A stretch of 43,339 nt of DNA from Phycicoccus sp. Soil748 (GCF_001428025.1 NZ_LMSC01000006.1:109036-152374), one strand, 5' to 3'. Shown: positions 7,621 through 15,167, numbered from the stretch's first letter. The notes: generated by a model from the sequence alone, not told the origin. Made by a program: numbers and translations.

Positions 7621-7772
7621 CAACAAAGGGGAGCCGAAATGACGCGCAGCCGGGACGGCGGCGATGAGCTGTCACGACCGACGCTGACGCGCGGTCGTGA
7701 CGAAGCGGCGCACGTCTTGGAGAACGCGCGGCGCCGGGTAGCCGTCGACTCCGCATGGGGCGCCGGATCGGT

Positions 7773-8360
7773 TCAGTCGCTTGTGCTCGGGGCCACCTCG
7801 CGCACCATCACGCAGTTCCCCAGGCCCTTGGGCCGGTCGTAGGTGAAGCCCTCGCGCTCGTACATCGTGCGGGTGCCGTTGTAGAGGAACGACGAGTTCT
7901 TCTTGCGAACACCGCCGGTGTCGTGGGGGTAGCCCTCGACCAGGCCGCCTCCCGCCTGGGCGATCAGTTCGACGGCTCCGCGCAGGGCCACTGCCGCCAA
8001 GCCTTGACCTCGATGGGCGCGCTCGACCTGGATGCACGTGACCCGGTAGTCGGGAAGTCGCTCGGCGGTGGCGAGGTACTCCTTGCGGTGGTGGATGTTG
8101 GGCAGCTCCTCGGGTGTTCCGTACTCGGCCCAGGCGATGGCGAGGTCGCCTTCGTAGACCAGCGCCGCGTGGGCGATCCCCTCGTCCACTCGGCGTTTCT
8201 TGAACGCCCGGTTGTCCTCGGCGGCGCTGTCCGGCTCCCGGTCCTCGGGGTGGAACCAGGTGCACCAGCAGCTGGCGAACATGCCCTTGTTTCGCTCGAC
8301 GAGAGCGGCGAAGTCGCCGAAGGTCTCCGGCGTGAGTGCCCTGATCGTGTAGTCGGACAT
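7773..8360 (-). CDS. GNAT family N-acetyltransferase
   Basis: This 195-residue protein has the GNAT acetyl-CoA-binding pattern VTCIQVERAHRGQGLAAVALRGAV (about 107-130; R-G-Q-G-L is motif A). It is preceded by a strand region ALVYEGDLAIAWAEYG and followed by YEREGFTYDRPKGLGNCVMVRE, the usual C-terminal strand. An N-terminal CWCTWFHP segment is seen in some actinobacterial GNATs annotated only by family. The ATG at 8360 has a TACCTT box (minus strand 8372-8367) six bases upstream and no Shine-Dalgarno sequence, so it is probably leaderless. The acceptor is unknown. Confidence 0.85.
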   Translation of the reverse strand: MSDYTIRALTPETFGDFAALVERNKGMFASCWCTWFHPEDREPDSAAEDNRAFKKRRVDEGIAHAALVYEGDLAIAWAEYGTPEELPNIHHRKEYLATAERLPDYRVTCIQVERAHRGQGLAAVALRGAVELIAQAGGGLVEGYPHDTGGVRKKNSSFLYNGTRTMYEREGFTYDRPKGLGNCVMVREVAPSTSD

Positions 8361-8366
8361 GTCGGC

Positions 8367-8372
8367 AAGGTA
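8367..8372 (-). promoter_or_regulatory. Candidate leaderless -10 box
   Basis: TACCTT on the minus strand fits TANNNT and ends six bases before the GNAT start codon at 8360. This supports that start and a promoter belonging to this gene alone. Confidence 0.45.
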
Positions 8373-8557
8373 CCCCCGACTGGGGACGTCTGGTGTCCCC
8401 TTGGCCCACGCAGTCGAGCCGTGCGCGACCCTCGCCGGCGAGGACCACGGGCGGCGTCAGGGCCTGCTGTGACGCAGGGTATGCATGACTGGGTATTCCA
8501 CATCGAGTCGCCCGGCAGGCGGCGGACTGCCGCAGTGAGCCGGAGGCCACCAGTCAG

Positions 8558-8986
8558 CTACGAGTCGATTCGGTTGCGCGCCACCTCCCTGGCGGGATTG
8601 CGGTTGTCGCACCGCCAGGTTCTGAAGCGCGAGTCTCGCACCTCGTAGGCATCGATGACTGGGTCGACGAGCGCGACGCCGAGCGGAGCAACTTCCTCTG
8701 CTCCCGGCCTTGCAAAGGACAGACGCACCACACGACCCCGCGAAGCGGGGCCATTGGCCAGGACCGATACGCGGATGTCGCGCATTGGCAAGGCGCTCGC
8801 GTTTTTGAAGGTGACGAACCATGCTCCCCCGTCGTCTCGCCACACCCACGTCGCGCACAGATCGACTTGAGCGCGGAGACGATCCTGCCTGGTCATCCGC
8901 AGGGTGGTGGCCGACACTAGGAGCGCCGCCGCGCTTAGGACGCTCGCCACCAATGCCGAGACTGTTCCCCAAACCTGTGGATCCAT
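8558..8986 (-). CDS. Hypothetical membrane-anchored protein, 142 aa
   Basis: The protein has one N-terminal membrane segment (about 8-28, VSALVASVLSAAALLVSATTL). A soluble domain follows, with WVWRDDGGAWFVTFKNASALPMRDIRVSVL (about 47-76), a beta-sandwich-like pattern seen in small membrane-anchored proteins of unknown function. ATG at 8986 has AAAGAGGA just upstream, better than the 30-residue longer frame. The gene is divergent from the 9063 gene with a 76-bp gap. No function can be assigned. Confidence 0.65.
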   Translation of the reverse strand: MDPQVWGTVSALVASVLSAAALLVSATTLRMTRQDRLRAQVDLCATWVWRDDGGAWFVTFKNASALPMRDIRVSVLANGPASRGRVVRLSFARPGAEEVAPLGVALVDPVIDAYEVRDSRFRTWRCDNRNPAREVARNRIDS

Positions 8987-9062
8987 GTGATCCTCTTTCC
9001 AGCAGTCGTCTCTAGATGGCTCTGGTGACTCCGGGTGCGTTAAGCAGCGAATAGGAGGCGGC

Positions 9063-9329
9063 GTGATCCCAATCAAGGTGATCGTGCTTCAAGATCCGAT
9101 CCTCGTCCGGACCGGATCAATCGACCCGACCAACACCCTGGACAACATACGCAGCGATGTGGTCCGAAGTCTGCGACTTGGCGAGCCCGATGAATGGTTG
9201 GTGGCCCTTGCGCCCGCTGATGTGCAAACCGCCCTCTCTGAGTACCGGCCTTCTGGAGGTGACACGCTGTACGTGTTGCGGGCCAGCCGGGCCCGTGGCC
9301 CCGCGTTTGTCTTGAGTGACGAGGACTGA
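9063..9329 (+). CDS. Hypothetical small protein, 88 aa (first gene of a pair)
   Basis: The protein is not recognised. It is soluble and compact, with an N-terminal strand MIPIKVIVLQDPILV, a middle helix around DNIRSDVVRSLRLGEPDEWLVAL and a C-terminal strand TLYVLRASRARGPAFVLSD. GTG at 9063 is preceded by AGGAGG at 9053-9058 with good spacing, which makes the start reliable. The next gene begins three bases after the stop, so the two are an operon and probably act together. Confidence 0.65.
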   Translation: MIPIKVIVLQDPILVRTGSIDPTNTLDNIRSDVVRSLRLGEPDEWLVALAPADVQTALSEYRPSGGDTLYVLRASRARGPAFVLSDED

Positions 9330-9332
9330 TCA

Positions 9333-9998
9333 ATGAGTTCCTTGTCGCCAACTCCTGCCGCGCAAGTGAACTTTGAACCGAACGACGTGACCGAGCTTCT
9401 TAGTCGGCCCGAACTGTGGAGAACCCTAGTAACTGGAATGGTGTTCGTACATAACAAGCGTCCTTGGGCCACGACGCTGTCGCGGGTCGCCGAAGCGACG
9501 ATGGCTGCGACCGCGCGCTTCAAGGACCTCGAGCCCGTGAAAGTTGGCTGGGAACAGTCCCTGCCGAACGCGGCCACACGCACTGCTCGCGGCGGGCGGC
9601 GGACGGTGATGCGATTTGACCCCCTCGGGCACGCGGGCGCGGGCGCAAGGACTTTGGAAGCCTTTCTATCCTGTCGGGGACGGCGCGGCTTGTGGTACTA
9701 CGGGTATCCGGGAGATCTAACTAGGGCGCAACTGGCCCAGTTTGATGCCCTGTTTCTATTCGACATGAGTGATGACGATTGGAATCGCGTCCGCTCGGTC
9801 GTCACCCTCCCTGTCAGCGCAGCCGAGGTTCTCCGCAGCCACCTCGAGTCCCGCAGAGAGGGCGTGCTGACGGTGATTCACGACCTTGGTCAGACCGGGT
9901 CTACGGGCCTTGGCCAGTTCCCCATGGTCCTCCCACTGTCGGTCGGTGATGTGATCACTAGAGCACCCATTGGTTCCAGTCAGCACGACATTCGATAG
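9333..9998 (+). CDS. Hypothetical protein, 221 aa (second gene of a pair)
   Basis: The protein is not recognised. ATG at 9333 has GAGGA overlapping the upstream stop codon and only three bases separate the genes, so translation is probably coupled. Visible features are a basic central part (TARGGRRTVMRFDPLG, about 84-99), an aromatic GLWYYGYPGDLTRAQLAQFDALFLFD segment (about 118-143) and SDDDWNRVRSVVTLP (about 145-159). No membrane segment or signal peptide is seen. Base composition is less GC-rich than the core genes at the right end. Confidence 0.65.
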   Translation: MSSLSPTPAAQVNFEPNDVTELLSRPELWRTLVTGMVFVHNKRPWATTLSRVAEATMAATARFKDLEPVKVGWEQSLPNAATRTARGGRRTVMRFDPLGHAGAGARTLEAFLSCRGRRGLWYYGYPGDLTRAQLAQFDALFLFDMSDDDWNRVRSVVTLPVSAAEVLRSHLESRREGVLTVIHDLGQTGSTGLGQFPMVLPLSVGDVITRAPIGSSQHDIR

Positions 9999-10023
9999 TT
10001 CCAACGACTTGGCACTGCATCTA

Positions 10024-10061
10024 GCGCCTAGTGTGCCGACCCTCTCGCGGCGGTTAGACGC
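10024..10061 (+). repeat. attC-like element, copy 4 (GTTAGAC core, paired box)
   Basis: This 38-nt element begins GCGCCTAG (10024-10031) and ends GCGGCGGTTAGACGC (10047-10061). GCGCCTAG pairs with TTAGACGC at six of eight positions plus one G-T wobble, and inner GCCG (10035-10038) can pair with CGGC. This gives the box-spacer-box arrangement of an attC hairpin, though shorter than usual. GTTAGAC fits GTTRRRY. The same start and total length are recovered at the IS481 insertion site once the element is removed. Confidence 0.52.
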
Positions 10062-10188
10062 AGGGAGCAGGCCCAGGCGACAAAGCGCGGGTGCGTGCGC
10101 GTGGCTGCGGCCGCGGCGTCCAATGAACTGCCTAATATGCGCCCATGAATGCCGCTGCAGGCGGTGAGCGCACAAGTCTGGAGAAAAC

Positions 10189-10665
10189 ATGGTTGTGGGC
10201 AAGGTCCGGGTCGCCAGTGTGGCAGCGTTGGCGTGTTCTATGGCGGCGACATTGACCGGATGCACGTCCGGCGAGCCGGCTCACCCCTCCGCCCAACCGT
10301 CCGCCACGATGTCCGCCCCGCAATCGCGCAGCCACCAAGTCGACCGGGCGGCGTGGGAACGCGACTTGGACGCCCTTGGTTTCACCGGCATAGACATGGT
10401 CAAGCTGGAAGAGCTGACCCGCGATATGTGCAACGACACCACAGGTGACTTGGCCCTATTCGTCAGCATGCAGAAGGACGCCGGTGAGCCCCTGGACGGT
10501 TTGCGCATTAACTTTCGCAACGTCTGCCCCGACCAGTTGGCCAAGCTCGACGACGCCGAAAGCCAACAGCGGAACTTGACCGACTCGGTGCAGCAGGCAT
10601 GCGACACCGATGTGGCGGCCCGCACGCCGGAACAGGCTCGCCTCGCGGAGATGACGGCCTGCTGA
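10189..10665 (+). CDS. Predicted lipoprotein, 158 aa
   Basis: The N-terminus has a basic start, a hydrophobic stretch VASVAALACSMAATL and a lipobox LTGC with the lipidated cysteine at residue 25. A Ser/Pro-rich linker follows to about residue 48, then a soluble domain of about 100 residues. It has cysteines in DMCNDTTGD, NVCPDQL, QQACDTD and the terminal TAC, which could form disulfides outside the membrane. ATG at 10189 has GGAG about six bases upstream. It is the only gene between the motifs at 10047 and 10793. It resembles small actinobacterial lipoproteins such as DUF732, but that link is weak. Confidence 0.75.
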   Translation: MVVGKVRVASVAALACSMAATLTGCTSGEPAHPSAQPSATMSAPQSRSHQVDRAAWERDLDALGFTGIDMVKLEELTRDMCNDTTGDLALFVSMQKDAGEPLDGLRINFRNVCPDQLAKLDDAESQQRNLTDSVQQACDTDVAARTPEQARLAEMTAC

Positions 10666-11098
10666 CCGCTGCGGAGCCAAGGTGCACAGGGAGCCGGTGC
10701 GATCGTTCACATGCCTGACTCGAGCCAGTCCAGCACCTCGTCGCCGCTTGCCCGCTGGACCCTGAGTTACCTCAGCCGCTGACACGGCGGACGCGGCGGA
10801 GTGACACACCCCCGGCAACGCTAGTGCTCACCGACGCCGTGGGGCTCACCGGAACACTTCGTGGCCAGGGTTCTTCCGCGCGGTGGCGGCGGGCGATGCG
10901 GCGATCAGCCCGCGATCTGCCGCTGTTCTCCGACACATCGTCGACATCGTCGACTCTGTCGTCCAGAGTGGCCGTCGCCCACGATTATCACGACGACGCC
11001 GATGTAGGAGGACTCTTCGCGTTGCAATCGCAGCATTCCACTCGCGGAAGTGCAGAGAAGGAAGGTTGTCGCAGACCGGTCCCTGACAAGATATCGCG
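10666..11098. other. 433-bp intergenic region
   Basis: I see no convincing gene here. It holds a weak attC-like motif at 10793 and a GTCGAC-rich stretch near 10931-10945. Close to the HEPN gene there is a possible promoter, with TTGTCG at 11066-11071 and CAAGAT at 11087-11092, six bases before the ATG. Confidence 0.4.
10793..10807 (+). repeat. Weak attC-like motif
   Basis: GCGGCGGAGTGACAC shares its first 13 bases with the copy at 3049. It lies 128 bp after the lipoprotein stop. It lacks GTT and GACGC, so it is low confidence by itself. Confidence 0.25.
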
Positions 11099-12508
11099 AT
11101 GCCACCAAAGGACCTGAGCCCAAAAACCGTCGACACACTCTTGAGACGCGTACTCAAGGGCACCAAGAAGACCGTGCCCGGTCGCGACGACTGGCTCCTT
11201 GGCGTGGACACCTTCAGCTACCTGGGCGAAGGTGGGCCGGATGAAGACCTCATCTATTCGTATGGGCGCTCACACCTTCTAACGATGAATCGAAGTGCCA
11301 GGGAGCACATGGAACTGCTGGCTCGCAGGCTGCAGGAGCATCTCGCCTTGCCGGAGGCGGCGGACGCCACCCTCATCCAGCACGAGATCGCGTCAGCTAT
11401 CGGCGGCGTGCTCACCGGGGCCCGTGAGTTTGCTGGTCTGGGTCGCGACCTCTTGGGCAACATCGGCGAACTGATGGCCCGCTCGGTAACCGCATTCCCC
11501 GTCGCGGGTCTCAACTTCGAGGGCATGGAGAACCCGCTGATCCGGCTTAGTGGTCGGGTCCTTCTCGCTCCGATGGGGGACTCCGGGGAAGCCGCAGTAT
11601 CTGAGTTTGCAGTCGCCGCAGTGGGCCAGTCCTTGCACTTCACCCACGACGCGTGGTGGACGGAAGAGATCCTTGCGTTTCGATCTGACCCAGAAGCGTT
11701 CGATGACGGAGCGCCACTCTCGAAGGTCGCGATCTTCGCCGTCACCATCGACGCCGTTGACTACAGCGCTGCCCTTCGCTCCAAGGAGCAAGTCGAGGCG
11801 CTCCTTGGAGCTTTCTGGTTGATCGACCAAAGGGAAAACAACTGGCCCTCCAGCCCTCCATGGATTCTTGGCGGCCCTTCGCGCTCCGACGCGCCACGTG
11901 ACCCTGGAAGCGACTTCGACGAGGGCCTGCCCATGGTAGGACTGCAGGCCAGTTCGCGACGCCACTCGACCGACGCCATCAGTTTTGAATCGCAACACCC
12001 AGACATCAATGTCGCACGCGCCCTCGACAAACGGCCGGGCCTTATTGAACTGGTAGCAGAAGCAGAGACTGGGAGCCCCGCCCAAGGACTCGGGCGCCGT
12101 CTCGCCGCAGCTTGCCGATTCGCTTGGATCGCGGGCCAGGACACCTCCTACGACGTGAAGCTCCTCCATCTGGTTGTGGGCCTCGAGAGCCTGGTCAGCG
12201 ACCACGTCGCCGCCGGCGGAGTAACGGGGCGCTTCATCTCACGCTTGCTCTCGCTGCAACAGCCATCCCATCGGGACTCGGCCAAACTCCGCGCGCTCTA
12301 CGACCTGCGCAGTGAGGTCGGCCATCAGGGTTTCAGCGACAACTCGCGCAGCCGTCTCGCCAAGGTCTCCGCCTACGCCTCGGACCTGCTCGATGAGTGC
12401 GTATTTTCGTTCGCCGACACCGTGAAGCGTCACGGATTCCGGTCCGAGGAAGAACTGTTGGCGTTTCTTGATCAAGCCAGCCCTGACGTCAGTGACCCGT
12501 TCGATTGA
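11099..12508 (+). CDS. ApeA-like HEPN domain protein, 469 aa
   Basis: The C-terminal part (about 345-445) has a HEPN pattern: a helix LLHLVVGLESLVSD, a segment VTGRFISRLLSL, then LYDLRSEVGHQG with the R-x4-H motif at R404-H409. This motif forms the ribonuclease site in HEPN toxins and in ApeA-type defence proteins. The N-terminal 340 residues are not recognised. ATG at 11099 lacks a Shine-Dalgarno sequence and fits a leaderless start. The gene stands alone, with no obvious antitoxin, so a self-contained phage-defence or RNA-cutting role is inference. Confidence 0.72.
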   Translation: MPPKDLSPKTVDTLLRRVLKGTKKTVPGRDDWLLGVDTFSYLGEGGPDEDLIYSYGRSHLLTMNRSAREHMELLARRLQEHLALPEAADATLIQHEIASAIGGVLTGAREFAGLGRDLLGNIGELMARSVTAFPVAGLNFEGMENPLIRLSGRVLLAPMGDSGEAAVSEFAVAAVGQSLHFTHDAWWTEEILAFRSDPEAFDDGAPLSKVAIFAVTIDAVDYSAALRSKEQVEALLGAFWLIDQRENNWPSSPPWILGGPSRSDAPRDPGSDFDEGLPMVGLQASSRRHSTDAISFESQHPDINVARALDKRPGLIELVAEAETGSPAQGLGRRLAAACRFAWIAGQDTSYDVKLLHLVVGLESLVSDHVAAGGVTGRFISRLLSLQQPSHRDSAKLRALYDLRSEVGHQGFSDNSRSRLAKVSAYASDLLDECVFSFADTVKRHGFRSEEELLAFLDQASPDVSDPFD

Positions 12509-12603
12509 GACGACGGTGGGTGAGGCGGGGATGTCGGGCGCGTTGCGCGACGACCTTGTCGAGTCAATTGATGGCGATGCGGCGCAATGAAGGTCTCGAC
12601 TAC

Positions 12604-13005
12604 TCAGGAAAGGGTCTTGTAGAGCGCAACCGTTGCGGCCGTGAGAAGGATGACCGTGCAGATCAACACCACAAGCAGGTCCATCGCGATGCAGAAACCG
12701 TAGAACTTGGGGTGATGCTCGCGCAGTCGTGCAACCCGCGTCTCCGGACGGTGGCTTCCAGGAAACTGCTTGTGGGCCACTGCGCAGAAGAGCCGCAGGA
12801 ATGGGTAGTACGTCAGGAATCCGGATAGCGTCCCTGCCCCCGGCTCGCCATCGATGCCACTGGGGCTGTCGGCAAGCTCGACGGGTTGTTGAACTCCCTT
12901 GCGCGCCTCGGATGCTGGTACGGGCACCTTGGGTGGGTCTGCGGGCGTCGTCTCATCATCTGCCGCGTCATTGGGCGAGGTTGGTTCCCCGGTCAACTCA
13001 TCCAT
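12604..13005 (-). CDS. Small membrane protein paired with a metallopeptidase
   Basis: This 133-residue protein has an acidic, Pro/Asp-rich N-terminal half (1-60). Next comes a segment LTYYPFLRLFCAVAHKQFPG and one clear C-terminal membrane helix (about 107-129, MDLLVVLICTVILLTAATVAL). No family is recognised. It starts eight bases after the stop of the upstream HExxH protease gene, so the two are cotranscribed. It may be a substrate, antitoxin or effector of the protease; this is inferred from position only. Confidence 0.65.
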   Translation of the reverse strand: MDELTGEPTSPNDAADDETTPADPPKVPVPASEARKGVQQPVELADSPSGIDGEPGAGTLSGFLTYYPFLRLFCAVAHKQFPGSHRPETRVARLREHHPKFYGFCIAMDLLVVLICTVILLTAATVALYKTLS

Positions 13006-13013
13006 GCTCGACG

Positions 13014-13532
13014 TCAGAGATTAAGGTGGTGGCGGCGCAGTTGCACAGCCTGCAGGGACACGTCGAAGCGCTGTGCGAGATCGTAGTTGTCCTCGCCTGC
13101 TCGGACGGCTGAGACGAAGTGCGCCTCCGGCATGAGAAGGCTAGCCGCGAACTCGTTCGCGAATATCTCATCCGCGCGACCGTGCCCGGCATCTGATCGC
13201 TTGTCCACGAATGCCTGATCGGCCTCAATGTCGGCGTCGCGATGTACGAAATGACCAATCTCGTGGGCGCACGAAAAGCGAAACCGGTTCGTGGGCTGGT
13301 CGCGATCGAGATAGATGTCGACGCCCGCCGACGAACCGATCAGCATCCCCCAGGCGTCATCGCCGAGCTCTGCCGAAAAGACGCCCAAGCCAAGAGCACG
13401 CGCGATGTTGACGGGTTGAACTGGCACCGCAGGCGGGCTTCCCCACGTCTCACGGAGAACCCGTGCCGCGTCAGCCCGGGCCTTCTCACGGATCTGACCC
13501 ACCGTCATCCCCAATAGCGGACTGCCGCTCAT
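13014..13532 (-). CDS. ImmA/IrrE family metallo-endopeptidase
   Basis: This 172-residue protein has the zinc-protease motif HEIGH at 90-94 in SCAHEIGHFVH, and the downstream glutamate E127 in EIFANEFAASLLMP, both typical of ImmA/IrrE (COG2856). ATG at 13532 has a near-perfect GGGAGGAGG upstream. The C-terminal segment DLAQRFDVSLQAVQLRRHHL is the usual small helical end. Characterised relatives cut a repressor to induce a mobile element or stress genes. No XRE-type partner is adjacent; instead a small membrane protein follows after eight bases. Confidence 0.9.
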   Translation of the reverse strand: MSGSPLLGMTVGQIREKARADAARVLRETWGSPPAVPVQPVNIARALGLGVFSAELGDDAWGMLIGSSAGVDIYLDRDQPTNRFRFSCAHEIGHFVHRDADIEADQAFVDKRSDAGHGRADEIFANEFAASLLMPEAHFVSAVRAGEDNYDLAQRFDVSLQAVQLRRHHLNL

Positions 13533-13710
13533 TGCAACCTCCTCCCGTTCGTCAGGAGCGTAGTCGATGCCGCCCACATTGCTCGCCGGGCGCGCGCCCC
13601 GAATCCGACCTTGCGATATGGATCGCCTTGCGGCCTAGTAGACCTAGCAATGTGCGCGGCCGTCGCAGCCGCGGCGGTCTGCCGCGCCCTCAAGGGTCGA
13701 CATCTGTCTG

Positions 13711-13899
13711 CTAGGACGGCCCCATGCTCGAGGCCGGCCAGATCTCACCGCACTCGTTGCACGCGCGATCGTTTAGGTTGGTGGCGGGCTGAGTGTGCAA
13801 CTTCGGGGCCTCACCCTGATTGATGAGCCAGTTGCTGCTGCCGCATCGCGGACAGTGCTCGCTGGCGTCATGGCTAATCGTCAAGTCGTGGTCCATCAT
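13711..13899 (-). CDS. Small zinc-ribbon protein, 62 aa
   Basis: The protein contains CPRCGSSNW and, 25 residues later, ACNECGEIWP. These are two CxxC pairs that form a likely zinc ribbon. ATG at 13899 (or the adjacent ATG at 13896) has GAGGAGAA directly upstream, so a real short gene is likely. Function is unknown; such proteins often bind nucleic acid or other proteins. Confidence 0.65.
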   Translation of the reverse strand: MMDHDLTISHDASEHCPRCGSSNWLINQGEAPKLHTQPATNLNDRACNECGEIWPASSMGPS

Positions 13900-14112
13900 T
13901 TCTCCTCGTGTCTTGGCTTGTGGCATCAGAAAAGCACGTTTAGGAAGCGCTTCGCATCATGCGGAATCTCACGCCACGTGAGCCCTGTCCGATGGGTGCT
14001 GACAACCACGAAGGAGGGCAGGGATCAGCCTCTACCCGGCGAGGGCAGCAAAGGACGACACTTCGGAGCAACCGGCATACGCGCACTGACGACCCTCTCC
14101 CAGCGTCCAGCG

Positions 14113-14118
14113 CCTAGG
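14113..14118. repeat. Target-site duplication of the IS481 element, left copy
   Basis: CCTAGG flanks the left inverted repeat and recurs directly after the right one. IS481-family elements are known to prefer NCTAGN and duplicate six bases. The left copy also completes GCGCCTAG (14110-14117), the upstream box of an attC-like element. Confidence 0.8.
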
Positions 14119-15073
14119 TGTAGTGACCCGCAAGGTCGTTGACACGGTTGATGGGTGGTTGTCCGCCGATCGCGGTGTGGGTTCGGTGATGGTTGTAGGT
14201 GTGTAGCCAGGTTGGCAAGGCGTCGGCCCGGTGGCTGCTTGAGGTGAAGGGTTGGGAGTAGGCCCATTCCTCGAGCAGGGTGCGGTTGAAGCGTTCTGCT
14301 TTGCCGTTGGTCTGTGGCCGGTCTCGGCGGGTGAAGGTAGCGGTGGCGCCGAGGTCGGTCAGTGCTTGCTGCCAGGCGCGGCCGTTGCGGTAGGCCAGGG
14401 CGTTGTCGGTCATGACGGCCTCGATGCGGTCGATGCCGTGGTCGGCGAACCAGGCTGCGGCCCGGCGCAGGAAGCCCGCGCAGGTCTCGGTCCGCTCGTC
14501 GGGGTGGATCTCGGCGTAGGCCAGCCGGGTGTGGTCGTCGATGGCGCAGTGCACGAACTCATATCCCGGCCTGGACCTGTTGGTGCTGGGTCGGGCGGAC
14601 CTGCCGTGGGCGAACCATCCACCACCGGCGGGGATCCGGCCGAGCTTCTTGACGTCGACGTGGACCAGTTCACCGGGGCGGGACTTCTCGTACCTGCGGA
14701 TCAGCTGCCCGGTCGGCCGGTCCAGCCACGAAAGGCGTGGCATCGCGTGGCGGACCAGGACCCGGTGCACGGTCGAGGGATTCAAACCCAGAATGCCGGC
14801 GATCCGGGCCGGGCCCAGGCGGCGGTCACGCCGCAACGCCACGATCGCGGCCTCGGTCGCCGGGTCGGTGCGGTGTGGGCTGGTCCGTGGGCGGCTGGAC
14901 CGGTCGAACAACCCCGCCGCGCCCTCGGCACGGAACCGTGCCAGCCACTTGTACGCGGTCGCCCGGGACACACCCACCTCAGCGGCGACGTGGGCCGCGG
15001 GACGGCCCGCCAGCACCCGTTCAACAAGCAGCAAGCGTGACCATGGCGATAGCCGGGGCATAGCGTTGGACAT
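14114..15073 (-). CDS. IS481 family transposase
   Basis: This 319-residue DDE transposase has an N-terminal helix-turn-helix (about 14-47, including AAEVGVSRATAYKWLARF). A second DNA-binding segment (RIAGILGLNPSTVHRVL) is followed by the rve integrase core with D140 (LVHVDVKK), D223 (VMTDNA) and E260 (NGKAERFN). ATG at 15073 follows GGAGGTCCTC. The reading frame passes through the inverted repeat and its stop codon TAG comes from the CTAG of the target duplication at 14114-14116. The gene is intact, so the element looks recent. Confidence 0.93.
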   Translation of the reverse strand: MSNAMPRLSPWSRLLLVERVLAGRPAAHVAAEVGVSRATAYKWLARFRAEGAAGLFDRSSRPRTSPHRTDPATEAAIVALRRDRRLGPARIAGILGLNPSTVHRVLVRHAMPRLSWLDRPTGQLIRRYEKSRPGELVHVDVKKLGRIPAGGGWFAHGRSARPSTNRSRPGYEFVHCAIDDHTRLAYAEIHPDERTETCAGFLRRAAAWFADHGIDRIEAVMTDNALAYRNGRAWQQALTDLGATATFTRRDRPQTNGKAERFNRTLLEEWAYSQPFTSSSHRADALPTWLHTYNHHRTHTAIGGQPPINRVNDLAGHYT

Positions 15074-15161
15074 GAGGACCTCCGGTGGAAGCAACGGATT
15101 CGACACCCATCACTTCGCCCGGAGGTCCTCCCTCATGTCAACAACGTCCGTGGTCACTACA
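14119..15161 (-). mobile_element. Complete IS481-family insertion sequence, 1043 bp
   Basis: The ends are terminal inverted repeats beginning TGTAGTGACC (14119-14128) and ending GGTCACTACA (15152-15161), with further imperfect similarity inward (GTTGACA). Flanking CCTAGG duplications at 14113-14118 and 15162-15167 prove a simple insertion. Removing the element and one duplication rejoins a 38-nt attC-like element, GCGCCTAG...GCGGCGGAGTGGGGCGC. Confidence 0.92.
15075..15129 (-). promoter_or_regulatory. Hairpin hiding the transposase ribosome-binding site
   Basis: AGGACCTCCGG (15075-15085) is perfectly complementary to CCGGAGGTCCT (15119-15129), an 11-bp inverted repeat with a 33-nt loop. On the minus-strand transcript the downstream arm contains the GGAGGT ribosome-binding site just before the ATG at 15073. 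Transcripts entering from outside would fold it shut. A promoter inside the loop could start RNA lacking the upstream arm. Confidence 0.65.
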
Positions 15162-15167
15162 CCTAGG
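15162..15167. repeat. Target-site duplication of the IS481 element, right copy
   Basis: CCTAGG directly follows the right inverted repeat, identical to the left copy at 14113-14118. Confidence 0.8.

Larger units (their letters stand above)
6172..7636 (+). mobile_element. IS110-family insertion sequence (ends approximate)
   Basis: The element is defined by its transposase gene and by long noncoding DNA upstream of it. IS110 elements usually lack terminal inverted repeats and target duplications, so both ends are estimates. The left flank reads GCAGGCGGCTACTAGACGAT at 6164-6183 and the right flank CCGAAATGACGCGC at 7634-7647. Together they resemble the two halves of the GCGGCGG...TGACGC motif found elsewhere in this region. 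Insertion into an attC-like site is therefore plausible; the related IS1111-attC elements are known to target integron attC sites. Confidence 0.6.

Noticed and set aside
8513-8535. AGGCGGCGGACTGCCGC as another attC-like copy
   Set aside because: It shares only GGCGGCGG with the motif and forms its own GGCAG...CTGCC palindrome, so chance is likely.
13660-13690. CCGCGGCGGTCTGCCGC as another attC-like copy
   Set aside because: It lacks GACGC and GTT; GCGGCGG alone is not enough in this base composition.
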